DNA of 64,000 nucleotides from Membranipora membranacea. Its lineage: Eukaryota > Bryozoa > Gymnolaemata > Cheilostomatida > Membraniporidae. The notes under the pieces were generated by a model, which had not been told where the DNA came from, made no database searches, and worked only from the letters and a program-made list of their open reading frames with translations. A program made the translations under genes and the position numbers. Positions 14,301 to 25,539 of this stretch are shown piece by piece (position 1 is the stretch's first letter; each line of letters begins with the position of its first letter). The stretch is taken from the NCBI GenBank assembly GCA_914767715.1, contig OU612066.1, forward strand, positions 28,370,283-28,434,282, read 5' to 3'.

Positions 14301-15464
14301 CCGTTACATGTAAATGGCAAGCGTAATAATATACTGAATTTTTGATTATATTAGAAACTATATCAAACAGAGCTTGATACTAACCTTTCCACTCTTTGTT
14401 ACCAGGTCCCCATCCCCAGCTCCGTCTCGTGATGGTTCAGTAGAGCGTCGACGTCAGGCTGCTGCACAGGCTCACCAGATAGCCATGTCTGAGCGCCGAG
14501 TCGTCTATGTGGGCGGCATATCCGAAAAATATACCAAAGCCGACCTGAGGAAGAGGTTTGCTGGATTCGGTGAGATTGAGAGTGTCGCTACTTTTCTGAG
14601 AGAGAATAGTGAGAATTACGGCTTTGTGACGTTCTACTCAAAAGCTGATGCCTACGCAGCTATTGAAAGTAAGTTAAAAATGATAAACATTAATGTGGCT
14701 CCTCAGATTATAAATGCTCACTATATTTCATAACCGTCCATATACTGTCTATGTCTACTGTTAAAATATTTTGAAAGTTGTGTACTCTCAAAATGATACA
14801 TTCTTATGCGATGAATATCCTGAGTGATACATTGTGGAGTTTCTCTTCATCCATTATTTGTTGGTGTGCCAATGTCTATTCCTTTATTATTTTGGAAATA
14901 TGCTATTGAATGCTTGTTTGGTGTATTTTAGAGGGAAATGATGTTTACGGTCCGAAGTTCAATCTTGGGTTTGGTGGAAGGAGGATGTTCTGTGACACAG
15001 ACTACGCCGATCTCGGTAAGTCCTCTACTTCCATAATTCTTAACAAGTTCAGATCCAAACTCGTCTCACGATGGACATCTGATAAAGATCAATTTCCCTC
15101 TTGAAATGATTATTTTACAACTAGGCATCACAGCGAGAAAACACATGCAGTCATTAGTTATTGCAGAATTTTATTACGTTAAAGCGAGGAGTTAGAGACA
15201 TGATCAGCTTAAAGCGATGCTCAACTTGAAAGAGTACTGTTCATTAAGTCATGCAAAACACACCCTGTCTACCAAAATCTACCTAATAGGGCTCAGCTCT
15301 GACTCTCAGTCCATAGTGTAATATGTTAAACATTCTTTGTTTTTTTTATAGATGGGTGCCAAGCAGTAAAGGAAGAGTGGGCTCCTTCTGCAAGGAGTAG
15401 GAAGACAGATGAGGACGATTTTGATGCCCTACTCAAAAGGTCAATGAAGAAAATCAAATCGTAG
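8372..15464 (+). CDS. PGC-1 family (PGC-1/PRC) transcriptional coactivator, 13 coding exons
   Basis: Exons: 8372-8541 (exon begins 8313), 8872-9091, 9610-9838, 10002-10058, 10243-10734, 11339-11491, 12316-12502, 12958-13074, 13477-13779, 13986-14114, 14406-14668, 14932-15015, 15352-15464. Phases join to 838 residues. The N-terminus is acidic (LECDDYAILEDMA near residue 41, then a Ser/Asp cluster). RPRPLTLEDYRRLR lies at about 248-261. DHDY at 390-393 matches the HCF-1-binding (D/E)HxY motif and is followed by DIKAELTMLL, as in PGC-1alpha. Exons 9-11 encode Arg/Ser-rich tracts. An RRM follows with VVYVGG (718-723) and NYGFVTFY (756-763), then the diagnostic NYADLD-like DYADLD and FDALLKRS before the stop. 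The family coactivates nuclear receptors and NRF1 to drive mitochondrial genes in the nucleus. I cannot assign it to one vertebrate paralogue; a single pre-duplication orthologue is likely. An ATG at 8378 is an alternative start. Confidence 0.9.
13180..13410. repeat. Dispersed repeat, copy 2
   Basis: Diverged copy of the repeat at 2690-2935, in the same orientation, in the intron before the RS-rich exon 9 of the PGC-1 gene. The shared blocks keep their order. Confidence 0.6.
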
Positions 15465-15466
15465 TT

Positions 15467-15523
15467 GCCGAAATGGGCATCAACGACGACATCGGTGCTG
15501 AAGACCGACCATTCACAGAGTAA
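15467..15523 (+). pseudogene. Remnant of the last exon of a HEPN/coiled-coil gene
   Basis: Nineteen codons including the stop correspond to the end of the HEPN gene at 31565-33067: here AEMGINDDIGAEDRPFTE, there AEMDIDDDIGAEDIPFTE. The frame is still open, but nothing upstream of it belongs to the HEPN gene, because the sequence to the left is PGC-1 exon 13. The piece now sits in the 3'UTR of the PGC-1 gene. It marks the breakpoint of the duplication. Confidence 0.85.
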
Positions 15524-16000
15524 CACCTAAGTTTCTATATGTGCTTACAGCTGACTAAAATTAGAGCTACCATTGGCATTTAATCACCTCGATCCATAGT
15601 GAGAATATAAAGAATATCACTGAAAATGAACTATCATTTTTTTATACATGTTTCTACTTTTTTGTACCTGTTTTCTTTTGTAATTTGTTTTGATATAATT
15701 GTAACATATGAATGGAATTCATAACAATTGGTGATTTTAATCTTATTGTTCCAATGCCAGATGAGCTTATGTTTTGGTTAGCTTTTTGTTAGAAAACAGC
15801 ACCAGTATTGAAATGAATGGTTAGGGAAACGTTATATTGAATATTGGAAAATGTTTTTTTCTTGTGTGAAGAACCCAGCGGATATTATATTAGGAGACTT
15901 TGTTATATCTTCACTGCTGATACTGCTGAATGCTTACTGATATATTTCTCTAGGAAAATTGTTTCATTTCAGAATTATGGCGCTCAAATGTTCAGTATGA

Positions 16001-16006
16001 AATAAA
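16001..16006 (+). terminator. Polyadenylation signal likely used by the PGC-1 gene
   Basis: AATAAA inside the duplicated 3' flank; the same signal occurs near 33546 downstream of the intact HEPN gene. Since the duplication starts at the PGC-1 stop codon, the PGC-1 transcript probably ends using this borrowed signal. Other weaker signals in the region are possible. Confidence 0.45.
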
Positions 16007-16700
16007 ATGCTATGAAATTTAATTTCATCATTCACTAGTCATTCAAGGCTCCGGGGGTTTAGGGTTAGAATAGAAAAAAGGGAATCTGCTCTAGATTTTT
16101 ATTGAATTTTTTATCGTAATGGAAGGGCCGGGTATGGCTCGTCATATTCATCAGAGCTATTTCATAAGGCTATTATTATTATTCTAGAAAATGCCTCTTT
16201 GTAGGCTTTATCGAATCCAAGAGTGTGCTTAGAAAAAAAAGTAAAAAACAGCTAGCTTATATGGGAACTGAGTTGAAGATGTTTTGGTACTGATATTCCC
16301 GCTTTTAACTTAATCAAATCCCTTAACTTGCCGCTGAGTAGTTATGATTTGATAGCTTAGACTAGACTATCTAAGAGTAAAGTTCCTTTTGAACTTGCAC
16401 ATATATGTACTTAGCGATTTGACAACTTTTAGTATTTGTATGTTAAATTAAAAAGTCCCTAAGGGCTGGAGACAAAATCTTACGAGCTTTGTCCCAAACT
16501 CCCTACTTGCCACCACCACCAGGGAGGATGGAACACCCGCCCTTTTTGCTGCCATATTAGTGAAACAGGGAGTTGTGTAACTCTCCACAGTTCCAAATTA
16601 AACACTGATCTCTCAACTACTGAAGACATCCATGAGTTGTAGTTGATTACTTCCTAAATGCAGGTAAAATACTTCAAATCAATCTTATATCATTCAAGCC

Positions 16701-16846
16701 ATACTGACTCTCGTGATCTGACTGGGCATGTAGATCAGCTCATGCCCAGAGCTGAGCATGCGCAGAATGCATTCAAGCATTCTGCGCATGCTCAGCTCTG
16801 GGCATGAGCTGATCTACATGCCCAGTCAGATCACGAGAGTCAGTAT
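16701..16846. repeat. Perfect hairpin: 70-bp inverted repeat with 6-bp loop
   Basis: Arms 16701-16770 and 16777-16846 are exact reverse complements by eye, from ATACTGACTC to GCAGAATGC, around ATTCAA. CATTCAAG occurs on both sides of the hairpin (from 16691 and from 16849) and overlaps the loop sequence. It lies about 120 bp upstream of the NME6 start codon. Copy B of the duplication lacks this segment. Confidence 0.95.
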
Positions 16847-16969
16847 GTCATTCAAGTTTTCTTGAGTACTACTAATCTCTACCATTTGTAAAAAAGAAGG
16901 GGTGAACCTTGATTCACAATACACTCATTCTCCCTGAACTGAGTCTGTCTTCTGGTTACTGTGTTTGGC

Positions 16970-19900
16970 ATGGTTTCCAAGCTACAGCTGACTCTTGCTC
17001 TTATAAAGCCCTCAACTGTTAGCAGACCACTTGCTGTAAAGGTATGTCCTGTGTGTGTGTGTCTTTTTTTAAGCAGATACACTATCAATCACAATTCAGC
17101 AGTCAGCAACAGTGCTCACAACAACAACAAACATAACATGTGCCAAATACTAGATCACTTTCTAACTTCTCTTATGAGGTAGTGATTTATGGTAACCGAT
17201 TATAATAAGTATATATATATCATTGAATTCCATATCTGGAATAGCATCATTAGCTTTCTTTTGCAAAACAAAGGGCTTGCAAAAATAGCCAGTCCCTAGT
17301 AGCAATCTAGAAATGCCCTAATCATCGACACTGTATGGGGTATAATTACTGTTTGCAATTTTGTAAACAAGAGAATTTCTCAGGCTAATTATTCATGCTA
17401 CTAGGGACAGCCAATCAGATAACAGTCAGATGGGTCCCTGTGTTTAGTGTCTTAACCGTATAACGCTATGATACTATTTCCATTCTAAGAGAAGAATCTA
17501 ATTCAGTGATATATATATATATACAATGCAATTGGAGATATGACTAGCCTTGTGAGCTGTCATCTCTCATTCTCATTGTGAGGAGTATAAATAATTTTTT
17601 TATATATCATCTAAGAACCCATTCGGATGCCTATCTGGCAACCGCAAGATGTTCGCGTGCCAATCGGGTACCTATTTATCAACCACCAGATGCCACGCAG
17701 ACACCTGGCGGTTGCCAAATAGACATGCGGACGGGTTGTAACAGTCACATTATGGTATGATGTGCTCCGACCTGCCTGCAAACTGAGAGCAAATATGGGC
17801 GCAGATATTGCAGCCTAGCCCCTAAGGCAACTAGTATTTCGCCGCCCATGCTTCGGGATGTGGCGTGTGATGTGACGTCTGATTTTAATCAACCATATTG
17901 ATGCAAGGTGAAACTAATGGATGGCCACTTAGCACTGCGGGATTGGTATTTGTCATAAGCGGATGACCCTTTTACAGAGATGTAAGGCGGATGGTCATTT
18001 CCAGACACATTTTTAGCACGAAACCTACTGTCTTCCAACCTGGGCTAATTACGAATGTACAGAACTCCGATGTTTGATAGACGGCCTATGCTCATTTCCT
18101 GTTTTCACTGAAATTGCTGCCTGCAAATGTCATTGAGACGCTTAAACGGAGCTGTGAACCCCTGGAACTTCCTGGACTGGTGTTATATACAGAGTTTTGC
18201 ACTTGCTCTCGCTATTAAATTTTATCCTCTGTTTGCGGAAGAATCAACGTGAGTTTGTAGAGCATGACAAAAGCTTGCTGATTGCGCAAACATGTGGGAT
18301 GTTTCGTCAAAGAGTAGCTTAGAATCATGCTGGATAATATCCCAGCCTTAAAAGGTTTTCACGTCATCCAGAGTCTTCCAAAGCCACAAGGCACATCTGA
18401 GTTAACAACAGGCCTCATGGTTGGCAGTTACCCGTGAGTTTTTCTTGTGGCCAACCGCTTACAGCATTTCAAATCTACTGATTATTGCAGGGTATAGTTG
18501 GCAGCATCCGCGATGAAGGTTTATACATTGTGAGGAGGAAGACATTGAGGTTAGACAGGGAGCATGCTCAGAAGTTCTATCGTGAGCATGAGGGTAAGTG
18601 TTGGAGAGCTTTACGTTTTGCTCTTTTTGTGATGTGATGGTAGTATGCTGAATTATATACTTGTAGTGTCAATTATACATAATTAATTGAAATCATAAAG
18701 TTAAATGCCCAGGTCATTCCAACCTCACAATCAATCTTACAATCATGTTCACAATATAATTTCTGAGCATGTTGTATGTGAATGTGAGTTTTACTGTGAG
18801 TAGGTGTTCATTTAATTTTTTACTGCTAAGCTGAGCAGATTGTACAATAGGCAGGCATAAGCTAATTGGCGAATTAGCCTGTCTGGAACAAAGCTTGTCA
18901 AGACAGGCTATGGGCGAATTTGCTAAAAAGTGCACAATAATAATCTCAAAAACAATTTCTTCTCTTGCAGTTCAGGGAATTTCTGAGGGATATGCAATAG
19001 ATTCTCAAGCATTCTAATACATGTACTGATATCACGTCATTCTATTTTTAGGTAAATTTTTCTACAATCGACTGGTGACTTACATGTCAAGGTATGTCAA
19101 TATCATGAAGCACTATTCCCTATCTTTACAAGGAAGGCCAATATATACCATTCTAACAGAGATGTATAAAATATATATGGATAATTTATATTGATACGTT
19201 AATTTACAAAATTTAAATCTACTTACTTCTACAGACATTATAGCCTCTTAGCATGCCCAAGTTTGAACCCGATTCTATTCATTAGTAATAATTACGTACA
19301 TTGCAGTGGTCACATGGTGGCGATGGCATTAGCTGGACCTGATGCTATAAAACAATGGAGAGCGCTGATGGGTCCTACAAAAGTTTACAAGTGAGTGAAA
19401 TCAAGTCATTTTTCCGCTCGTATACTGGTGGAATAGAAAAAAACAGGACCTGTTTCAAGCAAGACATTTCACACACCTGCAGAATCCATATTTTTATCTC
19501 TATAAGATTAGCTTAGCTGTTTTTACCTGCCTTTTGAAATAAGCTTGTAGGATCAATGCAAGAGGAAACCTTTTGGACCAAAGAACTATCCTCTACTGAT
19601 GGTCATTGCATTATTTATTATGCAGTACATGCATTCCAACGGAGTGCTGATAGTATTCTGAATAACATTGTATAAGCCCAATGTTCAAGCCTTCCATGAT
19701 TGCGAACACATAATTTCTGATTTGGTCACCGCCTGTATTAATTCGTTAATGGTCGTTTTGTATTGATATTGACCAGGACACAGTATGAGTCACCTAACAG
19801 TATAAGAGGACAGTTTGGAATATCAGATACTAGGAACGCTACACATGGGAGTGATTCTGAAGATTCAGCTAGATCTGAGCTTGGATTCTTCTTTCCTGAG

Positions 19901-20315
19901 TTTAATGTGAACGATTGGTGCGTCGCAGGCTTTTAGAGACACTCGGGGTCTGGGGCCTCATGTGCTTTGTAGTAATTGCACATTGTGATAAAGGATGTGG
20001 TATAACATTGCTATTGCGATTTCTAGGCCTCTGATATTTGGTGAAGCATAACTTGCATTCATCCTATTGGGATTTTGGTTCAGAGGGGATCCTGACAGTT
20101 TATTACCTTCTCAACCTTGACAGTTCTGAATTACCTGAAAGACCATTCACTAACTCCCTCCAACTTTTCCTCAGTTCATCTTTATGGTGGTTTATGCAAG
20201 GAATTATTCTGAATCTTACAGGTACTCAAATGAAGAAGCCTGTTTTAGGCACCGTAGCAGAGTATCATACAACGAAGAGAGTGGTGTTCATGTATGTCAA
20301 AAAGATGAAGTTTGA
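16970..20315 (+). CDS. NME6: NME6-type nucleoside diphosphate kinase, 6 exons
   Basis: Exons: 16970-17041, 18491-18593, 19052-19091, 19307-19390, 19777-19917, 20222-20315, giving 177 residues. Begins MVSKLQLTLALIKPSTV, the first beta strand with the conserved Lys-Pro of NDP kinases. FYREHEGKFFYNRLV and LMGPTKVYK follow. SIRGQFGISDTRNATHGSDS contains the active-site His that carries phosphate in nucleoside diphosphate transfer. The C-terminus uses donor GTGCGT at 19918 so that the Trp codon is split and continues as WYSNEE, like the Trp-Tyr-acidic end of vertebrate NME6. Without that splice a stop would follow at 19934. NME6 belongs to the group II NDP kinases and is reported at mitochondria in vertebrates, which would suit a neighbour of a PGC-1 gene, but adjacency here comes from a duplication. 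Confidence 0.88.
17616..17737. mobile_element. Inverted-repeat MITE-like element in NME6 intron 1
   Basis: Left arm AACCCATTCGGATGCC... and right arm ending GCATGCGGACGGGTT pair over about 30 bp (both include GGCAACCGC/GCGGTTGCC) with a further partially paired centre. No coding potential. Confidence 0.65.
17761..17891. repeat. 130-bp dispersed repeat, copy 1
   Basis: Starts TGTGCTCCGACCTGCC and ends GATTTTAATCA. Nearly identical to 35651-35782, but the two copies sit at different places in the duplicated NME6 gene: intron 1 here, the intron before exon 5 there. They are therefore separate insertions or a later move, not part of the segmental duplication. I do not recognise the family. Confidence 0.85.
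18871..18920. repeat. Short hairpin repeat
   Basis: TTAGCCTGTCT and AGACAGGCTA pair around a short loop. The arm sequence AGCCTGTCTTGACAAGC (reverse strand here) is shared with the larger inverted repeat at 55163-55243, so both belong to one small repeat family. Confidence 0.6.
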
Positions 20316-20580
20316 GTTTTGTAATCATCGGGCGCTTGGAACCCACAACTCAGTCAACAGGAACGAAGGATAAGAGAAGAACTTAGTTGGATTGAAAAGA
20401 TATTAGAACTTGACGTGTTTTGATACCACTGCTCTTTCTCCATCTTTGGACAGGTGGGGGAAAAATGTGTTTGCGCACATTAGTTAGGTTTTAAGATTTT
20501 GCCACGGAGTCTGCTTTTTTATTCCGAACCCAGACTTTTGTTGTAAAGGAGATGGATGCAAAGTCATATGAGAATATCGA

Positions 20581-23380
20581 TGCAATAGTTTTGACAAAGC
20601 TACACACAAGGCTGTATGATCAACATTACTAATGTATAATGAAATGTTAACACACCCACACTATGGTGATTATTGATATACTATTTTTTAACTAACACAC
20701 AAAGTCAATACCAGACAATAAAGAAGACGCTTAAAATCTGTAAAACTTGAACAAAACCTTGAACAAAAAATAAAAAAATCCAAATATTCTATCACAATGG
20801 CTCTATTGTCTGCGGGAGATTCAATGCGCATTAATTATGATCATGTTGTTGGTTTCTCATACCACCCCATGGTTAGTATAACATTCACCACGTTTTCACG
20901 GGCATATTGTGCTTGATCTAGATGAAGCTGAATTGTCAAGCTTGGTTCCCCCATGAAAACTGAAACTTCAAAACAACCTATCACAGGCCCTGCAACAGAA
21001 CCTTTGTTGACCTGTACCCCGAACTATGACAGGACAGTTTGTTGGACCGGGTGACACTCAAACTAGGGCAGATCTTGCCACCTGCAACAGATTGTTTTGA
21101 AGTTTCAGCATTTGCACTGAAGATGATGCTATTTGTGGCTCCAGATCGAGGAAACACTTAACCTGTCCGTGAGGGGCAAACCATATACCTAGGCTGGGCA
21201 CACGTTGCTCCGGTAAGCTTGCTAAGACAGCTCACATGGTGTTTTTCTACAAAAGAGTTCTGTAATTTCTACGTTACCCACCTGCTACATGTCTACGAAC
21301 TACAAACATGATTATAGAAAGTTGCACAAACACAATTATAGAATGTTGCACAAACATGATTGTAGAATGAAAGGTGGAAAATCTCTGATACTGCACCTAA
21401 CTGCCAAGCTAGGCTCTTTTATCATTGGGAAATTTTAAGTTGGCTCTTTACATACAAAAAGTAAGGCACCCATACTCTAGCTAGCAAGAGGCTAGCGTAC
21501 TATACCATACTATTGCTGGGGATTGTGGGGCTGTTTGTCAGTTTTGAATCGTGTATCATTGGTTTGATTCATTCAGATGGACACTATCAAATGATGCTGA
21601 CATAATCTTCATCATACATCTGTTTTTGAGGCGCAGACATAGACTTTATAATATTATTAAGTCTATGGGAGAAGAGGATCACTTGAATAGAAATTTGTTG
21701 ACATTTAAGGAGATCTTGTAGGATTTTTGAAACACAGTTATTCTCTCGGTTGATGTCAACTTTTGAGACTCATTCGATTTATTAGATATTGATTTCATTT
21801 AGTTTCGAACCTTTCCCATCTCTTTTTGGTCTCCCACTGTTGTAATTGAATCACTTTAGCTCAGATCAATATGTGATTGCGGCTGCTTTGTCATTTCTGC
21901 TTTAAAAGACTTCAGAAGGACCACAGCAATACATAATCTGGCAGCTAGTTCTGCAGTAGTTACGCAATATTTTCAAACTTAAAAAATTCAGACCACTTCT
22001 GGGTAAAAATTATGTATAGTGTTAGAAATTGTCCTCCCTTCTCCTCTATGAGGTATGGTATCCTTGTGCTGGGGGCCTAATGCTGTGTTGCATCTAGACG
22101 CCAGATCATGTGACATGTCATAGCAATCGAGGACGATTGCAACTAAGGGAGTGCAGATGTCGCATACACAGCAACAAACAGGATAATTTCTATATCAACA
22201 ACAGTACACTCAAACCTCGACTTGAGGACACGCAGTTACCAGCCAGTGCATATCACCTCGAATCGGGGACAGGCAAATATATGCAAATCTAAATTCTATT
22301 CTTAATACCGGTGCCACCCTAACGCCAGAACCGTGACAACCATGACAATGCAGTGAAGGTGGCGCCAACAGAGACAATTCAGAATTAGCATAATGCCTGA
22401 CTTACACCAACCAACACTTGCGGCCGATCAACCCTGGATCAACCCACTCTTGCGGCCGATCAACCATCTTTTTGCGGTAATTGAAAATTGTGTTTAAATC
22501 TTGTATTTTTGCTTATTGACGTCAGCAGTTTTTTAATGTGTCTCGAACCATGCTTTATAAGAGCATGGTTCACCAATGAAAAGCATTGATCTGTTTGGCG
22601 ACCCTCTGGTCGACAAGCAGCGCTCTTTGTTTGCAACTTCATTTGGAGACAGGTCAGTTTTTTTTAAACATGAAAGTTCTACGAGTTATTATCATAATAT
22701 TTTCATTTATTGTACGTTAGTGATATTTATAGGGAAATAGAACTTGCCTTATTATTTAATAATGGCACAGTATAACATTTGGTTGGATTATCTATACCAT
22801 CAACTAATTGAGTTAAATGAATTAAATCCAGCATGCATGGCATCATTAACTAGAAAGTATGACTTGTAGAAATAAGACGTGCATTTTTAAGTTGAATTGC
22901 GTTTGATGTTAAACTTGATAAGAATTAAAAGGCATGCTCTTGAGTCAAGTGTTTGATCTCGAAATAAATGAGATCACAATTATGTAAATAAGTCAGTGTC
23001 ACATAGTGAGAATCATCATACCGAGCTCGTGAGCACAGATCTCAGTAGCGGAGAGTGAATGTGGTGACTCCATAACCCGGAATCCCACAGCTGTACCAGC
23101 CCAATAAACTATCACTTCTATCTACTTGAGACAGACACCCTCCCTGCTTGAGAAAACTGTTTAAATTAATAAATGAAGTTATCTACTATAGTAAAGAATG
23201 GTAACTAAAACTAAAAGTATTTTGAGGTGGTAGCTTATTAGGCTGGCCCAATGGATACCCCATAGTCATAGACGAGAAGGGAAGATAATTTCTAACACTA
23301 TACATCACTTTTACCCAAATGTGCTATGAATTTTCTAATAAATATAAATAATAAATATCGCTGCTTTCTTCAAGGACAAA
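20581..23380. other. Intergenic repeat-like region, no gene recognised
   Basis: Contains an inverted pair GAAACTTCAAAACAA / TTGTTTTGAAGTTTC (about 20965 and 21092), a 29-bp tandem repeat of about 2.3 units near 21302-21369, a hairpin CATAGACTT...AAGTCTATG near 21640, and a repeated CGGCCGATCAACC near 22421-22465. Open frames are short and show no domain. Confidence 0.5.
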
Positions 23381-23381
23381 C

Positions 23382-23625
23382 ATGGCTTCAGAGAAGGCCA
23401 CGGAAGAGTGCCAGCCAGTCGAACTTGTCAATGACATTGCCCAGAAGCTAGACAGAAGCATTGTGACTAATGCCTGTGTACTACACTTTTCAAAAACATT
23501 CAACAGAGTAAATCACAGCAAACTACTACTGAAACTTGCGACATATGGAACAGAGTGATATGATTCGGAGGTTTCTGCTATCACGCTAGGCTAGGAGTGC
23601 CTCAAGGATTCGTGATTGGAGCATA
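23382..23625 (+). pseudogene. LINE reverse transcriptase fragment, broken
   Basis: Translation gives VELVNDIAQKLD, then a VLHFSKTFNRVNHSKLLLKL block, then after a frame break and loss, VPQGFVIG. These match, in order, the segments around the first catalytic aspartate and the VPQGSVLGP block of non-LTR retrotransposon reverse transcriptases. The first Asp position of the LLDFSKAFD-type block is replaced here. Frames are interrupted and the fragment stops shortly before the LTR element. Confidence 0.7.
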
Positions 23626-23696
23626 AAAATTCTGAAATTTTGTGATAAATGTCACAAAACGCAGATTTTATGTTGCTCCCGACAATAGGTTATAAA

Positions 23697-24475
23697 TGTG
23701 GTATCGAGCAAATAAACAGTGGTTATCCCCCTTGACATTAAACAAAGTATACTAACTGGCTCAGACATTTATCTTAGTACTCTCTCTTGTTTTGTATTTG
23801 TATTGTCTATTATTTCTTACCTTGTCAATATGTATATATAATCTGTTTTATTCCAGTAATGCTTAGAGTGACAATCAACACTTGTCATTGTGTAACAAAC
23901 CTTTACATTAGTGTTAATACAATTTTATGGAAGAGTAAGGTTTTGTTTTGCCATTTTTGCAGTTAAGCAATTAAAAACAATCAAAATAAATATTCAGAAT
24001 ACATATTTCTGTGTAATGTTTATTTAATATCGATCTAAAGAGGATTACTGGGATATCGGAGTTTGTTGATGGTTTTGCATCAAGGCAAAAAACGGATATA
24101 ATCTCGGAAACTAAATATCGATCTAAGGAGGATTTCTGGAATATCAGAGTTTGTTGATAGTTTTGCATCGAGGCTAAAAACGGATATAATCTCGGAAACT
24201 AAATATCGATCTAAGGAGGATTTCTGGAATATCAGAGTTTGTTGGTAGTTTTTGCATCGAGGCTGTACCAAAGTCAATACCCAATCGAGTTATATGTTCA
24301 TATAATCTCAAACAAGTAGTTATATTAATATTTGTGCACTATAAGTTTTTATAGTTGCTCGTAAATATTTTAGTTCTAAAATATTAGCCACAATTACAAG
24401 ACAGTAATAAACACCTGCTATAAGTTTCTATAGCCAGGTAAAGCAAGTCATACACAAAATAGGAAGGATATAACA
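23697..24475 (+). repeat. 5' LTR with internal 88-bp tandem repeats
   Basis: 779-bp terminal repeat. From 24031 to about 24265 it holds 2.7 copies of an 88-bp unit beginning CGATCTAA (starts at 24031, 24119, 24207). The same array is in the other LTR, so the array predates insertion. Confidence 0.93.
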
Positions 24476-24530
24476 TTGGTGGCAGCAGTGGGATTTGTAA
24501 CGATCTACTTCCAGGACAACCCACTACAGA

Positions 24531-25539
24531 ATGGATCAAGCTGATGAACATGAGGTACAGGCCCTCCAGGATGCGGGCGGGGACCAAGAACCAGAAGTAC
24601 CGGCTGTTCAGGCACAGGCACCGCCTGTCCAGCCACCCCCTGCCCAAGCACCGCCTGTTCAGGCGGCTGCGCCTGATGCACAAGGATTTCTACAAAACCT
24701 TAATGAGCTGATAAGAGCCACTGTCGCTCAGGCTCAGGCTGGACACCATATACCTGCTGTGAAACTGAAAGTCCCAATGTTCGACGGAAAAGGTGATGTG
24801 GAGCTCTTTCTTACACAGATACAAGAGATTGCTTTGTCCCAGGAGTGGGACGAAGAGACCATTGTTCTGAAAGCAAGAGAAGGCCTATCAGGGCCAGCAC
24901 AAGAATGTGGTAGATCGGGGACTTGGCAAGGGATTGTGGATACCCTACGGTTACACTATGGACTCACAGCCACAGAGGCAGAGGCTAAGTTAGCTTCATG
25001 TAGGAGAACACAGGGAGTTTCCTTGGCCGAATTTAGCACTGAAATAAAGAAACTAGTGAACGATGCCGATGCAGAGGAGCCTGTGAGACGGCGGCAGACT
25101 ATGGAGAGGTTTAAACTTGGAGTGAACCATCCCGGTGGGTGTGCAGGGACACTTGTTGGCTAGGCAACCAGAAACACTGGAGGATATGGTTCGGGCAGGT
25201 AATGAGTTCTTGCTAGTCACCAAGAGCTCCATAGCCCAAGGACAACCAAGAGTGCGTGAGGTTGACGATACTAAAGAAGAACAGGTTCGACAGGTGACAA
25301 CGGATGGAGCAGACATTCACACCATTACCAAGGCGGTGGAGGCCCTTACTAAGGAATTGTCAGAACTGAAGAATAAATTGGACAAGTCAGATAGAGGCTC
25401 TCACTCAAAAGAGGGAAGGAGCGGGCGCCCACCACCGAAACAAGATGGTTGCTGGGGATGCAAGCAGACTGGCCATATTAGAAAGGAATGTCCTACCAAC
25501 CCCTGGCCGGCGGGAAACGAAGAGGGTCCACGACAGTAA
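24531..25539 (+). pseudogene. gag-like gene with a frameshift
   Basis: Begins at ATG 24531 with a Pro/Gln/Ala-rich leader, then a capsid-like region (VPMFDGKGDVELFL, a retrotransposon gag signature). Near 25130-25140 the frame changes: the first frame closes at 25163, and homologous gag continues in the next frame to 25539. The later part has a coiled-coil stretch and one zinc knuckle, CWGCKQTGHIRKEC. This copy would make a truncated protein. The end overlaps pol by about 50 bases. Confidence 0.85.

Larger units (their letters stand above)
15467..20580. repeat. Segmental duplication, copy A
   Basis: This segment matches 33011-36600 along its length: the HEPN tail and its 3' flank (15467-16510 with 33011-34005), then NME6 exons 2-6 and their introns (18385-20580 with about 34015-36600). 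Copy A contains 16515-18385, including NME6 exon 1, which copy B lacks. It also has about 100 bp near 16165-16250 that B lacks. Exons are nearly identical and introns have drifted with small indels. The left boundary is 3 bp after the PGC-1 stop codon. Confidence 0.9.

Noticed and set aside
19918-19936. Stop codon directly after NME6 exon 5 (WCVAG ending) as the true end
   Set aside because: A donor GTGCGT at 19918 and acceptors at 20220-20221 and 36247-36248 join in phase in both copies to WYSNEE, which matches the vertebrate NME6 tail better. Intron retention remains possible.
20038-20373. 111-codon plus-strand open frame
   Set aside because: It overlaps NME6 exon 6 in another frame and starts in intron; there is no domain signature.
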